From Dimargaris cristalligena (taxonomy: Eukaryota > Kickxellomycota > Dimargaritomycetes > Dimargaritales > Dimargaritaceae), in contig JANBQC010000033.1 in NCBI GenBank assembly GCA_027576995.1, positions 24,848 to 88,847 on the forward strand: 64,000 nt of DNA. Direction: 5' to 3'. Below are positions 35,598 through 46,123 of the stretch, in pieces; the stretch's first letter is position 1, and every line of letters starts with the position of its first letter. Under the pieces are notes generated by a model, which saw only the letters and a program-made list of their open reading frames with translations, did no database searches and had not been told where the DNA came from. Made by a program: the position numbers and the translations under genes.

Positions 35598-35746
35598 GTC
35601 GCCAGATCCACGTAATACCATTTTTAGACCCGTCTAAGAATATATTACTTGCGTGAGGCTTCCTTTCTTTATACCCAGAAAAGACCACAAATTCCCCTTC
35701 TTCTCCCTATATACCCCCCCACAAAACCCAACCGTACAAACACAAC

Positions 35747-37765
35747 ATGTCCACCGAAGCCGCCACCGCTGCCCCCAGCACCTCTGTCGAGGCCCCCGCC
35801 ACCCCCGTGGCTGCCCTCGCTGAGTCGTCGCCCGCTAACAACACCGCTGCCGCCCAGTCCGCGTCCCTGTACGTCGGCGAGCTCGAACCCTCCGTCACCG
35901 AGGCTGTCCTTTTCGAGCTGTTCAACATGATCGGCCCCGTCGCCAGCATCCGCGTCTGCCGTGACGCTGTCACCCGTCGCTCCCTGGGCTACGGCTACGT
36001 CAACTACCACAACCCCGAGGACTGCGAGCAGGCCATCGATACCTTTAACTACACCGAGATTAAGGGCAAGCCTTGCCGCATCATGTGGTCGCAGCGCGAC
36101 CCTGCTCTGCGCAAGAACGGCAGCGGCAACATCTTCATCAAGAACCTCGATGCCGCCATCGATAACAAGGCACTTCACGATACCTTCTCCGCCTTCGGTC
36201 GCATCCTGAGCTGCAAGGTCGCTACCGATGACGGTGTCTCCAAGGGCTACGGTTTCGTCCATTTCGAGAAGGACGAGTCCGCCACTAACGCCATCAACGC
36301 CGTCAACGGGATGCTGTTGAACGACAAGAAGGTCTACGTCGGCTACCATGTGCCCCGCCGTGAGCGCCAGTCCCGTGTGGACGAGCTCCGCGCCAAGTTC
36401 ACCAACCTCTACGTCAAGAACATTGACGAGTCCGTCGACAACGCCAAGTTCCAGGAGTTGTTCGAACCCTACGGCAACATCACCTCCGCCGTCATCGCCG
36501 TCGATCAGGAAGGTAAATCCCGCGGCTTTGGCTTCGTGAACTTTGCTTCCCACGACGAGGCCGTTAAGGCCGTCGAGGGCATGCACGAGGCCGAGGTGGA
36601 GGGCAAGAAGCTGTTCGTGTCCCGCGCCCAGAAGAAGGTCGAGCGTGAAGACGAGCTCCGTCGTCAGTACGAGCAGGCCAAGTACGAGAAGCTCAGCAAG
36701 TACCACGGCGTCAACCTGTACGTCAAGAACCTGGAAGACGATGTCGATGATGACAAGCTGCGCCAGGAGTTCTCCGTCTACGGTGATATCACCAGCGCCA
36801 AGGTCATGCGCGATGAGAACAACAACCCCAAGGGTTTCGGGTTCGTCTGCTTCAGCACCCCTGAGGAGGCCACCAAGGCCGTGACCGAAATGAACGGCCG
36901 CATGCTGGGCAGCAAGCCCATCTACGTCGCCATTGCCCAGCGCAAGGACGCCCGCCGTCGCGAGCTGGAGGCCCAGGCCGCCCAGCGCAGCCAGCTGCGC
37001 ATGCAGCCCCCCATGGGCATGCCCACCGGTGCCATCCCCGCCCCCGTGTACGGCGCCCACCCCATGTATTACAACGGTCCCCAGGCCGGCTACCCGCCCC
37101 GTGGTGGCATGCCCGGCTACCAGCAGCCCGGTATGGCTCCCCGCACCAACCGTTGGAGCTCCAATGCCCCCCAGGGTACCCAACCGGGTTTCCCCGGTGC
37201 TAATGTCCCCGGACAGTTCAACGGCGCCGTTCCCCACGCTGGCTACCCCGCTGGTCAGATGGGTCCCGGCGGTCGCCCCACCCGGGGAGGTCGTCCCGGT
37301 GCTCCCAGCGCCTCTCGCGGCGGTGCCGCCGGAGGTCGCGGTGGCTATGCCAGTGGTGCTCCCGGTCGTCAGGGCAATGCCCCCAACCGGACGGGTGCTA
37401 AGTACCAGGGTCCCCGTCACCCCGGTACCCAGACCGCCGGTCAGAACGCCACCCCCACCGCCGCTGCCGGTGGCGAGTCCGTCGAGAAGACCGAAGGCGC
37501 TGGTAGCTCTCCCGATGCTGCCACTGCTGAGCCCTCTCTGACTACCACCACCCTCGCCAACGCCCCCCCTGAAGATCAGAAGATGATGCTCGGTGAGGCC
37601 CTCTACCCTCTGATTGAAGAGCGGGAAGCTGAATTGGCCGGTAAGATCACTGGTATGCTGCTCGAGATGGATAACAGCGAACTGCTGCACCTTCTCGAAG
37701 ATACCGAAGCCCGTAACGCTAAGATCGACGAGGCTTTGGCTGTCCTCCAGCAACACCAGGCTTAG
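35747..37765 (+). CDS. PAB1: Cytoplasmic poly(A)-binding protein
   Basis: Intronless, 672 residues. Four RRMs in the standard PABPC order: RRM1 about 40-118 ([17 protein letters not shown]), RRM2 about 128-205 ([17 protein letters not shown]), RRM3 about 221-298 ([17 protein letters not shown]), RRM4 about 324-401 ([17 protein letters not shown]). A Pro/Gly/Met-rich linker with RGG-like repeats follows, then the C-terminal MLLE peptide-binding domain ([20 protein letters not shown] ... LLHLLED) at about 600-670. It coats mRNA poly(A) tails, bridges to eIF4G, and recruits deadenylation and termination factors, eRF3 among them through MLLE. Codon choice is strongly biased to C-ending codons, as expected for very high expression; this bias leaves the opposite strand open for 764 codons. 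Start context is ACAACATG. Confidence 0.97.
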   Translation: MSTEAATAAPSTSVEAPATPVAALAESSPANNTAAAQSASLYVGELEPSVTEAVLFELFNMIGPVASIRVCRDAVTRRSLGYGYVNYHNPEDCEQAIDTFNYTEIKGKPCRIMWSQRDPALRKNGSGNIFIKNLDAAIDNKALHDTFSAFGRILSCKVATDDGVSKGYGFVHFEKDESATNAINAVNGMLLNDKKVYVGYHVPRRERQSRVDELRAKFTNLYVKNIDESVDNAKFQELFEPYGNITSAVIAVDQEGKSRGFGFVNFASHDEAVKAVEGMHEAEVEGKKLFVSRAQKKVEREDELRRQYEQAKYEKLSKYHGVNLYVKNLEDDVDDDKLRQEFSVYGDITSAKVMRDENNNPKGFGFVCFSTPEEATKAVTEMNGRMLGSKPIYVAIAQRKDARRRELEAQAAQRSQLRMQPPMGMPTGAIPAPVYGAHPMYYNGPQAGYPPRGGMPGYQQPGMAPRTNRWSSNAPQGTQPGFPGANVPGQFNGAVPHAGYPAGQMGPGGRPTRGGRPGAPSASRGGAAGGRGGYASGAPGRQGNAPNRTGAKYQGPRHPGTQTAGQNATPTAAAGGESVEKTEGAGSSPDAATAEPSLTTTTLANAPPEDQKMMLGEALYPLIEEREAELAGKITGMLLEMDNSELLHLLEDTEARNAKIDEALAVLQQHQA

Positions 37766-40471
37766 GTCCAATCCCCCCTTCATTGTTCTGATATTGTGTC
37801 CCCTCGCCCTTTTTTTAATTTTTTTTGGGGCTTCATTCTGTGGCATACACGCCCCTTCGCTAGTTTTTTTATGGCCGTTTGCATTCACTGTATCTACCTG
37901 CTTCTCCTTGCTAGGTGTTATTTTTCTGGATTGCGAGTATGGACCAGCCATAACCTGGTCCATGTGCTTTTTTAATCCCTTTTATCCATTTTCCACAAGT
38001 ATCTACTAGCCATTGTGGATTCTGTACTAGTGTGCCCGGTGTAATGTCTCCGTTTAATAAACTAGTGGAGAGCTGTTGCTCCAGAATAAATACTATTTAA
38101 CTTAAATTGTAATTGTAGTTGCTACTAGATGCTTTTTGTTTCTCTTGACTAGATTTACTTTTTAATATTTCTTGCCATTAATGGTGACGTCGATCTAACT
38201 AAATGATTTCAGGAAGTGAGCCTATATAATGTTTACCACTCATTAGTTCAATTGGGAGATATTTAGTTTACGTGTGTCTTTAAGCGTGTGGAAGTCCCAC
38301 CTTTGTGTCAAGCAACTGATATCGTGGGGTTTCGAATATGATCGGGGTGGTTGGAATGGTGGTGGCTGGCCATCTGGCCCATAAGCTAAACTCCACCAAA
38401 ATTTACTAGGGCTATTCCTGGAGGAAAATGCCATCAATGTTTATACCTTAAATGTCACGAGGCTATACATTTAAACTCGCAACACAGCAGCTTGTATTCT
38501 AGGGGCCTTGCTGCTTATACGGATACTGTTGGTGAGTTGCATCGAGACCAAACCATTCCAGCAGGAGTCTGGCACATAGCCAGCCCAAGAGCCAGGGCCC
38601 TTCGTTAAAATTGACCCCAATCGCAATTAAATTTTTCAACGCGACACAATACAGCATTTCCATTCCAATAGCCAAGCTCATATACTACCCGTATCTACTT
38701 CGTATTCATCACCCAGTGACTTAGCCCGTACGATTATATTTAATAATTACGCCTTGCTAGAACCGTTGATGAAAACGTACAGGTCCTTGCAGTATAATAA
38801 ACTCACCAATAGCCATTGCGTACATCTTCTTCAGCTACTAATGTGGGCACTTGTACCGGGTGGCTATTTCCCGGATATCCCTGGAAAGTTTGTCAATGGG
38901 GACCAGATTCAACATTCCGATTTACATGTAATCCTATTTTAGGGGAACGTACATGCATCAATCGCTGGGGTAAAAATAGTCCAATTTCACCGAAGTGGGC
39001 TGGGCCATGTCTTATTGCACTGCTTACACTGGGTTCTTGTCTATATGATATCGGAAGAACGGAAGTGGCATTCATGCCAACTTCTTAAAATCCCCTAAAA
39101 TGCCAAATTACTAACGAGTATACTTCTTTGTGTGTTTATGGAAGTAGCAACCATCGATTGGACTAGCTGGAGTACAGTCTCGGTACTGCTGAAAAGGGTT
39201 TGATGTGAAGCAATGGTGTAGCTTTAAATATATAAATAGCCTATTGAATGGGGGGCTCTCATGGTGAAGCCAGCAGCAACTGGTCCTGGTATGGGTGTGA
39301 TCACTAGTTGAAACTGTGTGGGCAGAGTGCCATTTAGCACCCAATATTGAGCCTGACCAGGCGTCTACCGTTGGGGTAGATCGCTCGTATCGTCCTCTAG
39401 GGTTGGCCCTATCCCCGGATTAGACAGGTGACGTGGAAACATATCGCTATTTCCCAGTGACCAGAATGAATGAATATGGAAGAAGTTCATGCAAGCTATA
39501 CAACGAAAAATCCATTAGATTCGGCTAATATTACTAGCTAAAAATACATTTCCCATATATTCTCCCATACACATATAATGTAAACCCTTATATAGCTGGG
39601 CTGAATTTCACCCATATCTTAAAATATTTCTATTACAACCCTTCATTTCCTGATGTAGCACCGCTACTTTGCCCTACTCGGTGCTACAGTGCTCTCAACC
39701 AAATCTGCTGGCAATTGAAAGGAGACACTATATTCTACCACCAGCTCAAGGGTGTGTATATTGTATCCCTAGTATGCACATATGCTTAATACATGCTTAT
39801 GTTATACCCCAATCCGGCGTCTGTCTTCAACCCTATATATAATAATCAGGGTGTTTTTAATCGGCAGGAACGCGGTACTCCTCTTCCATATTGTTGGTAT
39901 TTTATCCTTCAGTTATATATATATGTTGAACTAATATCACCCCCGCTCCCGAAAGTTGGCACTCCCTTTGTGCACTATCTAATTTAATCCAGCTGGTTTT
40001 CTTCAATTTTAGCAGACTTTAATAACCTTCATCAGGGCCTATTCTCTTTCTCTCTCTCTCTCTCATTTATAGTAATTAGGTGGTATGAGGTCCTGGTTTA
40101 TCTATTGGTTCAGTTTGGCCCATGCCTGATGCCTGGGTCTTGGTTTCAAGTCTTGACAAAGTTATAGCTATTAACTCCGGAACAGAATTTCTCCAGCAGA
40201 ATCACGCACCACCTTCATTGTAACTTCTGGGTGGCACTTGGACGAAGAGGGATATATTCAATATCCGAGTCCCATCAGTCAAGCAGAACCAATAGTTAAT
40301 GCACCCATTTCAGCGGATCGAAAGTTTAGCCCGTACTCAACAACGACCAGTCCGCGCCGTTGAGTCCATCTGCTCTGGGCACGCTTCCGGAAGTACTTGG
40401 TCTACCTCGAAAGCAAGACAGACACTGACACGGGAGAGGGTTCCCAGGCCGAGAAAGTCACTTCGGAAATC
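37766..40471. other. PABP 3' flank and repeat-bearing intergenic region
   Basis: The first part is T-rich with AATAAA at about 38055, fitting the PABP 3' UTR. The rest is AT-rich without a supported gene and contains copy A of the dispersed repeat (39475-39617) and a (CT)n run at about 40050-40064. Confidence 0.5.
39475..39617 (+). repeat. MITE-like dispersed repeat, copy A
   Basis: 143 bp, same orientation as copy B. It is flanked by TA on both sides (AATA|TGGAAG ... CACCCA|TATC). The left end and the inverse of the right end match imperfectly. It shares the internal AACGAAAAATCCATT block. It is more diverged from B and C than they are from each other. Confidence 0.7.
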
Positions 40472-41134
40472 ATGTCTAGCAGCAGTACATCCGAAGTGAG
40501 TCCCGACTACCCGAGCCCGGTCCATCCATGGGCAATCCCTATTTACAAACCACTCGCTAATGACCAGAATATATCCATCCTGGACCACCCCGCAGTTATT
40601 AAACCAACATCTCGCGTATGGGGGGAACCTACAACTAGCAGTTCTGCGTCTAGTAGCATAAAACATGGGGTACCTAAAACCAATAATCCGCCCCCTTCCA
40701 TTGAAAGACTTATTGCTAATTGCCAGACCCTATCCGAGTATTTCTTTCCGGTTGACCATGCTCCGAGCTCGGTGGCATTCCCGAGCCAGCTCAAGCGTCA
40801 GCTGAACTCAATGCTACACTCGTTCCTGCTCCGTTTAACTGCCGACTTGGAGGGGGATGCCCTTCTAGCGGTTGGCCCCCGGGTAAACCCGCTTCGGAGG
40901 GGGTTCAATTCCAAACTGTCCTTGCTGTTTTCTTCCATTACGCCCGCATCGCAGCCCTTCTATATTTACGCCTTGGATTGGGCCACGGACGAGCGGAATT
41001 TTAAATTTGACATCTATTCTAGCTCCAGCGGAATCCAGTGCGAGAGCCTGGCTGACTTGGAAAGAACTTCGTCTAAACATGTACGCTTCGGCAGGCTGTC
41101 CATGTTGGCCGACGGGGCCCAAATCGAAATTTAA
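40472..41134 (+). CDS. Protein of unknown function, 220 residues
   Basis: Single open frame from an ATG at 40472 (the frame is open to 40397 but only from a TTG). Residues 1-80 are Ser/Pro-rich. Residues 83-220 look folded, with an amphipathic helix-rich segment (SQLKRQLNSMLHSFLLRLTADL), a hydrophobic beta-like segment (QPFYIYALDWATDERNFKFDIY) and the end RFGRLSMLADGAQIEI. I do not recognise the family. Codon use is gene-like. 5' exons are possible, as acceptor-like AG sites occur just upstream. It lies between two copies of the dispersed repeat in the same orientation. Confidence 0.6.
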   Translation: MSSSSTSEVSPDYPSPVHPWAIPIYKPLANDQNISILDHPAVIKPTSRVWGEPTTSSSASSSIKHGVPKTNNPPPSIERLIANCQTLSEYFFPVDHAPSSVAFPSQLKRQLNSMLHSFLLRLTADLEGDALLAVGPRVNPLRRGFNSKLSLLFSSITPASQPFYIYALDWATDERNFKFDIYSSSSGIQCESLADLERTSSKHVRFGRLSMLADGAQIEI

Positions 41135-42059
41135 ATGAAGGCACGCTTGGGCGGCCATCTAGAGAGAATACGCCGTTTAACGCTGTGGTTATTTTACCAG
41201 CCGACTCCTACTAATTCGGTATTTTATAAGACGGGAGGGGGGGTACTAATAAATTGCATGACTCAATCTTGTTTCACCCGTCGTATTGATTAGGTGGGTT
41301 TTACTAACCTTCATGCCATTTATTAAATAGGGGAACAACGTGGGGGGAAAGCCCATTAAGCTGGGTTGGTTGCTATAGTGAGTAGGCATATGAGTCACCT
41401 GACCTGGTGGACTTTCCACTAGCATTTTTCCACTTTTTCTCAGTGATGGTGGAGAGGCCTTTGGGATATATTTATTTGCCTAGTGCATATGGGAGTAGTT
41501 CAACAAGGCTGTATAACGAAAAATCCATTTGATGAGGCAAATACTGTTGGTTGAAAATAAACATCCCACCAATTTTCCCATACACATATCGGTTAAACCC
41601 CTATACAACCAAGCTGAACTTCACCCATATTATAAGTTTGGCTGGGTTGCCTATTAGACCAAACGGGGACTTCTCTGGATGTGAAGTATGCGAGAGGGAG
41701 AGAGAATACTCCGCCTTGGAAGAAGGGGAGGAGATCAAGATGGCCGCTACCCAAGATCGAATCCAGGGTGTCATCTAATAGCGAACAAGTCGCCTGGCCC
41801 ACCCTATTCTCTCTCTCTTTTCCTCCCACTTCTTCTATCCAAGTCGCCCGGGAACTTTTTCATCTTCCTTTGCTTCGGCCAGCCACCTGTGTCCATCGTT
41901 GTTGCTGCGTGTCTTTAAAAGCCCATCCCCCTCCTTGCGAAGCCCTAACCTTGATCTCTAGTTCTTATTTATCTAGCCGATCTTGCACCATTCCCCAGTC
42001 GTCCGTACCGTACCACGTACCATACACCCCCACAGTAGAGTATACCCCTACGATCAACC
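41135..42059. other. eIF3d promoter region
   Basis: Carries repeat copy B at 41489-41630, then a C/T-rich leader leading to the eIF3d ATG. A short frame at 41551-41778 runs out of the repeat and is not considered a gene. Confidence 0.5.
41489..41630 (+). repeat. MITE-like dispersed repeat, copy B
   Basis: 142 bp. Flanked by TA on both sides (GCATA|TGGGAG ... CACCCA|TATT). The left end TGGGAGTAGTTCA matches the inverse of the right end, TGGGTGAAGTTCA, at 11 of 13 positions. It is the best-preserved copy and lies about 430 bp before the eIF3d start. Confidence 0.78.
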
Positions 42060-43826
42060 ATGTCCACCCCCCATTTCTCACTTCACGATGTGTCCGAAAA
42101 TGACTCGGGCTGGGGTCCGATGAGCACCCAGAAGCTCGACCAATTCAAGGACATCCCCTACACGCCCTACAGCAAAACCGACAAGCTGGGTCGCGTAGCT
42201 GACTGGTACGAGGCCGAGAACCCCAGCGCCTACGGCCGGGACTACCGGGGCCGCAACCGCCGCCACGACCCCTACCAGGCCTATGGTTCGTCCAACACCA
42301 ATATTTTTGCTCAGGAGAAGGAGGACGACGAGGGCTCTTTCTCGTTGGTTGACAGTCGTACTACGGCCATGAAGAAGCAGGCCACCCGTCACCTCACCGG
42401 CAACCGCAACCAGCGGGGTGGAGCCGGTGGAGCTGCCGGTCGGGGTGGTACCCGTGGCTTCCAGCGTCTCGGCGCCGGTCGTGGTGGATTCCAGTCCCGG
42501 GGTGGCCACCAGGCCGGTGGTAACCGCCGTCGCTTTGGCTGGCGCGATTACGACCGCCCGAACCGCATCCGTTTCGCCACTGTCAACATTGGTGACAACT
42601 GGGAGCTTAAGGACGAGATTGAGTTCCACCGTATGGGTCGGTTGAGCTACGAAGTCGACGAACCCACCGATGTGGCCTTCTGTGGCCACGTGAACCTGTA
42701 CAAGAAGGCCTCCGACCGCATCAACCTGCGCATGGAGCAGCCACTGCGCCGCTCCGAGTACGTGTACTACGATGTAACCGCCAGCGATGATCCCATAATG
42801 GAACGTCTGGCCCAGGATAATAAGGCCCAGGTGTTCGCCACCGACTCGGTCGTGTCCATGCTCATGTGCACTACCCGTACCGCCTACCCGTGGGATATTA
42901 TTGTGAACCGGGTCGGCGACAAGCTGTACCTGGACAAGCGTACCGGTGGTCCCCTGGATTTTGTGACCGTGAACGAAAACGCTGCCGATCCCCCCATTGA
43001 GTCCAGCGACAAGGATGCCGTCAACACCCCCAGTGCCCTGGCTATGGAAGCTACCCGGATTAACCGTGAGTTCGCTATGCAGGTGGTCGACCCGGCCCAG
43101 AAGATCGATATGGCCGAACCGAACCCGTTCCACGACGACTCGGCCGACGAGCGCCCCGCTTCCGCTGCCTACCGCTACCGGTTGTTCGACATTTCCACCT
43201 TCCGTGCGGCCGTTACCAAGCGTGGTCAGGTCGACAGTGATGACGAGAACGCCGAGCTAGTGAAGAGCTGCCGTATGGTCATTCGTTCCCAGGTGGACAC
43301 CGCCTACGAAGGCACTACCCCCCAGAACGCCAACTACGGTATCCTGCACGTCCTCAACCAGTTTGATATCCGTGCCCCGGGTAACGGTGGTGCCCTGGAC
43401 TGGCGCAAAAAGCTGGACTCCTCCCGCGGTGCCGTTGTGGCCACTGAAATCAAGAACAATAACGCCAAACTGGCCCGTTGGGCCGTTGAAGGTATCATGG
43501 CCGGTGTCCAGCACCTTAAGTTCGGTTACGTGGCCCGTGCGGCCCCGCGCGATAACAAGCGACACGCCCTACTGGCCGTGCAGAGCTACAAGCCCACCGA
43601 ACTGGCCCGGCAACTCAATGTGTCCCTGCCCAACGCCTGGGGTATTGTCAAGGCCATCGTGGATCTGTGCCTGGAGCTGCCCGAAGGCAAATACGTCATC
43701 GCCCGTGACCCCGCCAAGTCGCTGCTTCGCTTGTACTCGGTGCCCCTTAACACTTTCGAGCAAGAGGATGAGGAAGGCGATGATGCCAAAACCGCCGAAG
43801 CCGGTGCCGCCGCTGGTAACCAGTAA
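42060..43826 (+). CDS. EIF3D: Translation initiation factor eIF3 subunit D
   Basis: Intronless, 588 residues, close to human eIF3d (548). The N-terminus contains the conserved GWGP motif and FKDIPYTPYSKTDKLGRVADW. An Arg/Gly-rich segment (about 115-160) follows, then the central cap-binding-type domain (VNIGDNWELKDEIEF, LGRLSYEV-like RMGRLSYEV, FATDSVVSMLMCTTRTAYPWDI) and the C-terminal part (YRYRLFDISTFRAAVTK ... GIMAGVQHLKFGYVAR). eIF3d sits on the edge of eIF3 and can bind the 5' cap of selected mRNAs. It is absent from budding yeast but present in many other fungi, so it helps to exclude Saccharomycetales. Acidic C-terminal tail. Codon bias is strong and C-ending, like PABP. Confidence 0.96.
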   Translation: MSTPHFSLHDVSENDSGWGPMSTQKLDQFKDIPYTPYSKTDKLGRVADWYEAENPSAYGRDYRGRNRRHDPYQAYGSSNTNIFAQEKEDDEGSFSLVDSRTTAMKKQATRHLTGNRNQRGGAGGAAGRGGTRGFQRLGAGRGGFQSRGGHQAGGNRRRFGWRDYDRPNRIRFATVNIGDNWELKDEIEFHRMGRLSYEVDEPTDVAFCGHVNLYKKASDRINLRMEQPLRRSEYVYYDVTASDDPIMERLAQDNKAQVFATDSVVSMLMCTTRTAYPWDIIVNRVGDKLYLDKRTGGPLDFVTVNENAADPPIESSDKDAVNTPSALAMEATRINREFAMQVVDPAQKIDMAEPNPFHDDSADERPASAAYRYRLFDISTFRAAVTKRGQVDSDDENAELVKSCRMVIRSQVDTAYEGTTPQNANYGILHVLNQFDIRAPGNGGALDWRKKLDSSRGAVVATEIKNNNAKLARWAVEGIMAGVQHLKFGYVARAAPRDNKRHALLAVQSYKPTELARQLNVSLPNAWGIVKAIVDLCLELPEGKYVIARDPAKSLLRLYSVPLNTFEQEDEEGDDAKTAEAGAAAGNQ

Positions 43827-44752
43827 ACCCCCCACCCCTACTCTTACCCTCACCCCCGCTCCTCCAGTTATCAGAGCTGCTTGCCTATTATTTTACTCCC
43901 TTCCTATTCCCTATTTTCCTGCCATTAAAAATGAGCCCGGTGGTCAACGGTAACATCTTCTGTTCTCTTTAACCGGGATTCAATAACCAAGGCTCTATAA
44001 ATATATATCCTTAGCCCTTATTCCAATGCACATTCGTTTGGTTTTGTTTTCTCATTCCCATCAGCCTATTACATTTCCCCCAAAGGAAGTCTCGTCCGGT
44101 TCATTTTCTAAGATCGTGGTGGGTTGGCTCACTAACCCTCCCCCCCGTTAACTTGAATATAAGTCCTGTTTAATCCACTCTAGCAAATCACTCTGGTATC
44201 TACATTGAAGCAGTATGGATGCCTCATTATACCCTATCTTGGGTGACTTGGCTAATGTAACGATGCCAATTATTGATAACAAATACGGATGGGGATGGGA
44301 GTGGAAGTAAGGAGGGTTTTATTTGGACGAGACTTGGCGTCGTCACCGGACAAACAGCTGCAACCCATGGGAGGGTATTTACGAAACAGGATACAAGTAT
44401 GGACAGGCGGTATCTGAAATAGTGGAGTGTCCGGCGGTATGTGAACCGAGAACGCCTACAGATAGCCAGCCAATGTCGTAAGCAAGGCCGGTAAAAGCCC
44501 GAAATGGGTAGGGGCAGGTAAAGGGTGCGCCCAATGGCCACGGACGGGAGCATATCAGGCCCAAACAAAAATGGGGGACTGGTGGGGAGACGGGGGTGGT
44601 ATAATACAAGCTTTGGGCAACCAGGTAAAAGCGGGCAGATAGACGCAGAGGTTCGGATAACCAGCTGCCACACCGTCAAGGCTGTTGAGTGGTGCGGGGT
44701 ACAGGATGGTAGCCCGAGCTGTATTAGGGACCGGTGGAGAAGTTTGCATCGA
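43827..44752. other. Convergent 3' region, eIF3d/eIF1A
   Basis: The T/C-rich first part fits the eIF3d 3' UTR. Overlapping minus-strand frames at 44227-44769 have no motif. The part next to 44753 is the 3' UTR of eIF1A. Confidence 0.5.
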
Positions 44753-45674
44753 TTAGATCTATAGAGCATTATATGGATTAGAATATAATAGGTTAGATAA
44801 TGCCGTTAGATAAATAAATACACCAAGTGGCCAAGGGGTGGCTCCAAGGGCAATGTAAATGTAAGTGTGCACAGGGCATATGTGGACGGGTAGACTTACA
44901 TCATCGATTTCAAAATCAAAATCTACTTCTTCTTCGTCGGCACCGAAGGTATCGGTTTCGTTGATCTTGGCGGACTCGGGGAGTTCACCGTAGGTCTTCA
45001 AGTTACGGGCCTCATCGGCGTTATACTTGAGGATAATATCAGCCTTATCATCCTGGAAATCGCGGAGCGACAGAAGGACGATATCGCCCTGGTTGATCCA
45101 GACCTTCTTGCGCATCTTACCACGGATATGCGCTATCCGCTTAATACCGTCGAAGCACTGAGCCTCGACGTAGCCGTTACCGAGCATTTTGGTAACTTGG
45201 GCATATTCTGTGCATAGGAAGGTACGGTTAGGGGGCGGGTGGGTGTGCGGGGAGATGGGGGAGGGGGGTTAGGCACGAGTTGGGAAGTAGATTTGGGCCT
45301 TATCTCAGTTGGAATAATAGGTGAGTTTGGCGTAGTATACTAGCGGAGTATTTCTTACCTTGCCCTTCTTCTTTAAAGACGAGTTCACGCTTTTCGCCTT
45401 CGTTTTCATTCTTACCACGACGACGGTTTTTACCGCCCTAGTGTGGAGGGAGGAAAGGGATGCCGAAGGGGGAGAGTATGGATGGGAAAATGTTGGATGT
45501 TAACGGTGAGAGGATAAGGGTGACAATAGGGACATCCTTAGATGGCAGAACGCGGAGTGGGGGCTGGCTATGTATGAGATAAGCGAAAGGGTCCAGGTCG
45601 GATCTGGGGAATACGGTTTAAGCAAGGAGTAAGATGTAGCAGAGCCTAAGTACCTTTCCCTTATTCTTGGGCAT
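44753..45674 (-). CDS. TIF11: Translation initiation factor eIF1A
   Basis: Four exons on the minus strand: 45674-45654 (MPKNKGK), 45437-45359 ([14 protein letters not shown] ...), 45207-44900 and 44758-44753 (6 nt, Ile plus stop). All introns are GT-AG and exons sum to 414 nt, giving 137 residues (human 144). The basic N-terminal tail, OB-fold ([54 protein letters not shown]) and acidic C-terminal tail are all present. The C-terminal DDI of eIF1A, which contacts eIF5B, is completed only by the 6-nt last exon. The factor binds the ribosomal A site, promotes scanning and helps subunit joining. Confidence 0.93.
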
Positions 45675-46123
45675 AGCGTTTGTCTGAGCCTTTAGCGGAG
45701 TCAGACGTTGGGGGAGGGGTAAGTATGGGGTGTGTTGTAAAGCTGTTAAGATCCGGCAACTAAGGAGCTCACCAACCGAGAATGCGTCTAAATGCCAATG
45801 AACAGTTAATGAATAACTGAGGAGAGTCGTGAGTGAAAAAAGAATGGATCTAGAAACCGAGTGACTCGGACGGGGTGTTCAACCTACCGCTTATAAAGTG
45901 GCGGGGAAAAGGGTTTCGGGTGCACACAATACGGGAATGCTTCGTATAGCGGGGGGTGTTTTTTTTTTAGAATTAGCAGAATTTTCTCCCATGGTGGTGG
46001 CGGTGTCTGTCGATAGGCAACAATGCATGGCTGGCTCTCCCACCCTCCTCACCCTCTATATCCCCCCATTCCCTTGCGGGTTGGCTACCCTACTTGCCCG
46101 CTATTGTGTCCCTTTCTTTCGCC
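45675..46123. promoter_or_regulatory. Divergent promoter, eIF1A/seipin
   Basis: 449 bp separate two divergent start codons, so one region must serve both. A TTATAAAG near 45890 and a T-rich run at about 45960-45969 are the only visible elements. Confidence 0.45.

Larger units (their letters stand above)
34015..35746. other. Divergent promoter region, F-box gene and PABP
   Basis: About 1.7 kb between two divergently read genes. Features: a small signal-peptide-like ORF at 34491-34628 (listed separately), an (ATT)-rich stretch inside it, and an A-rich block at about 35581-35597 upstream of the PABP start. A 171-codon plus-strand frame at 35141-35656 has no motif and is judged spurious. Confidence 0.45.

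Noticed and set aside
35141..35656. 171-codon frame upstream of PABP
   Set aside because: No motif, odd composition, and it overlaps the likely PABP promoter and leader.
35669..37963. 764-codon open frame antisense to PABP, longer than the PABP CDS
   Set aside because: It is an effect of the strong C-ending codon bias of PABP, which leaves the opposite strand free of stops. The translation is Gly/Val/Leu/His-rich with no domain.
42078..43133. 351-codon antisense frame in eIF3d
   Set aside because: Same codon-bias effect; no motif and no separate promoter space.
46094..46123. Longer seipin start
   Set aside because: The extension begins at TTG, not ATG. The ATG at 46124 gives a normal N-terminus.
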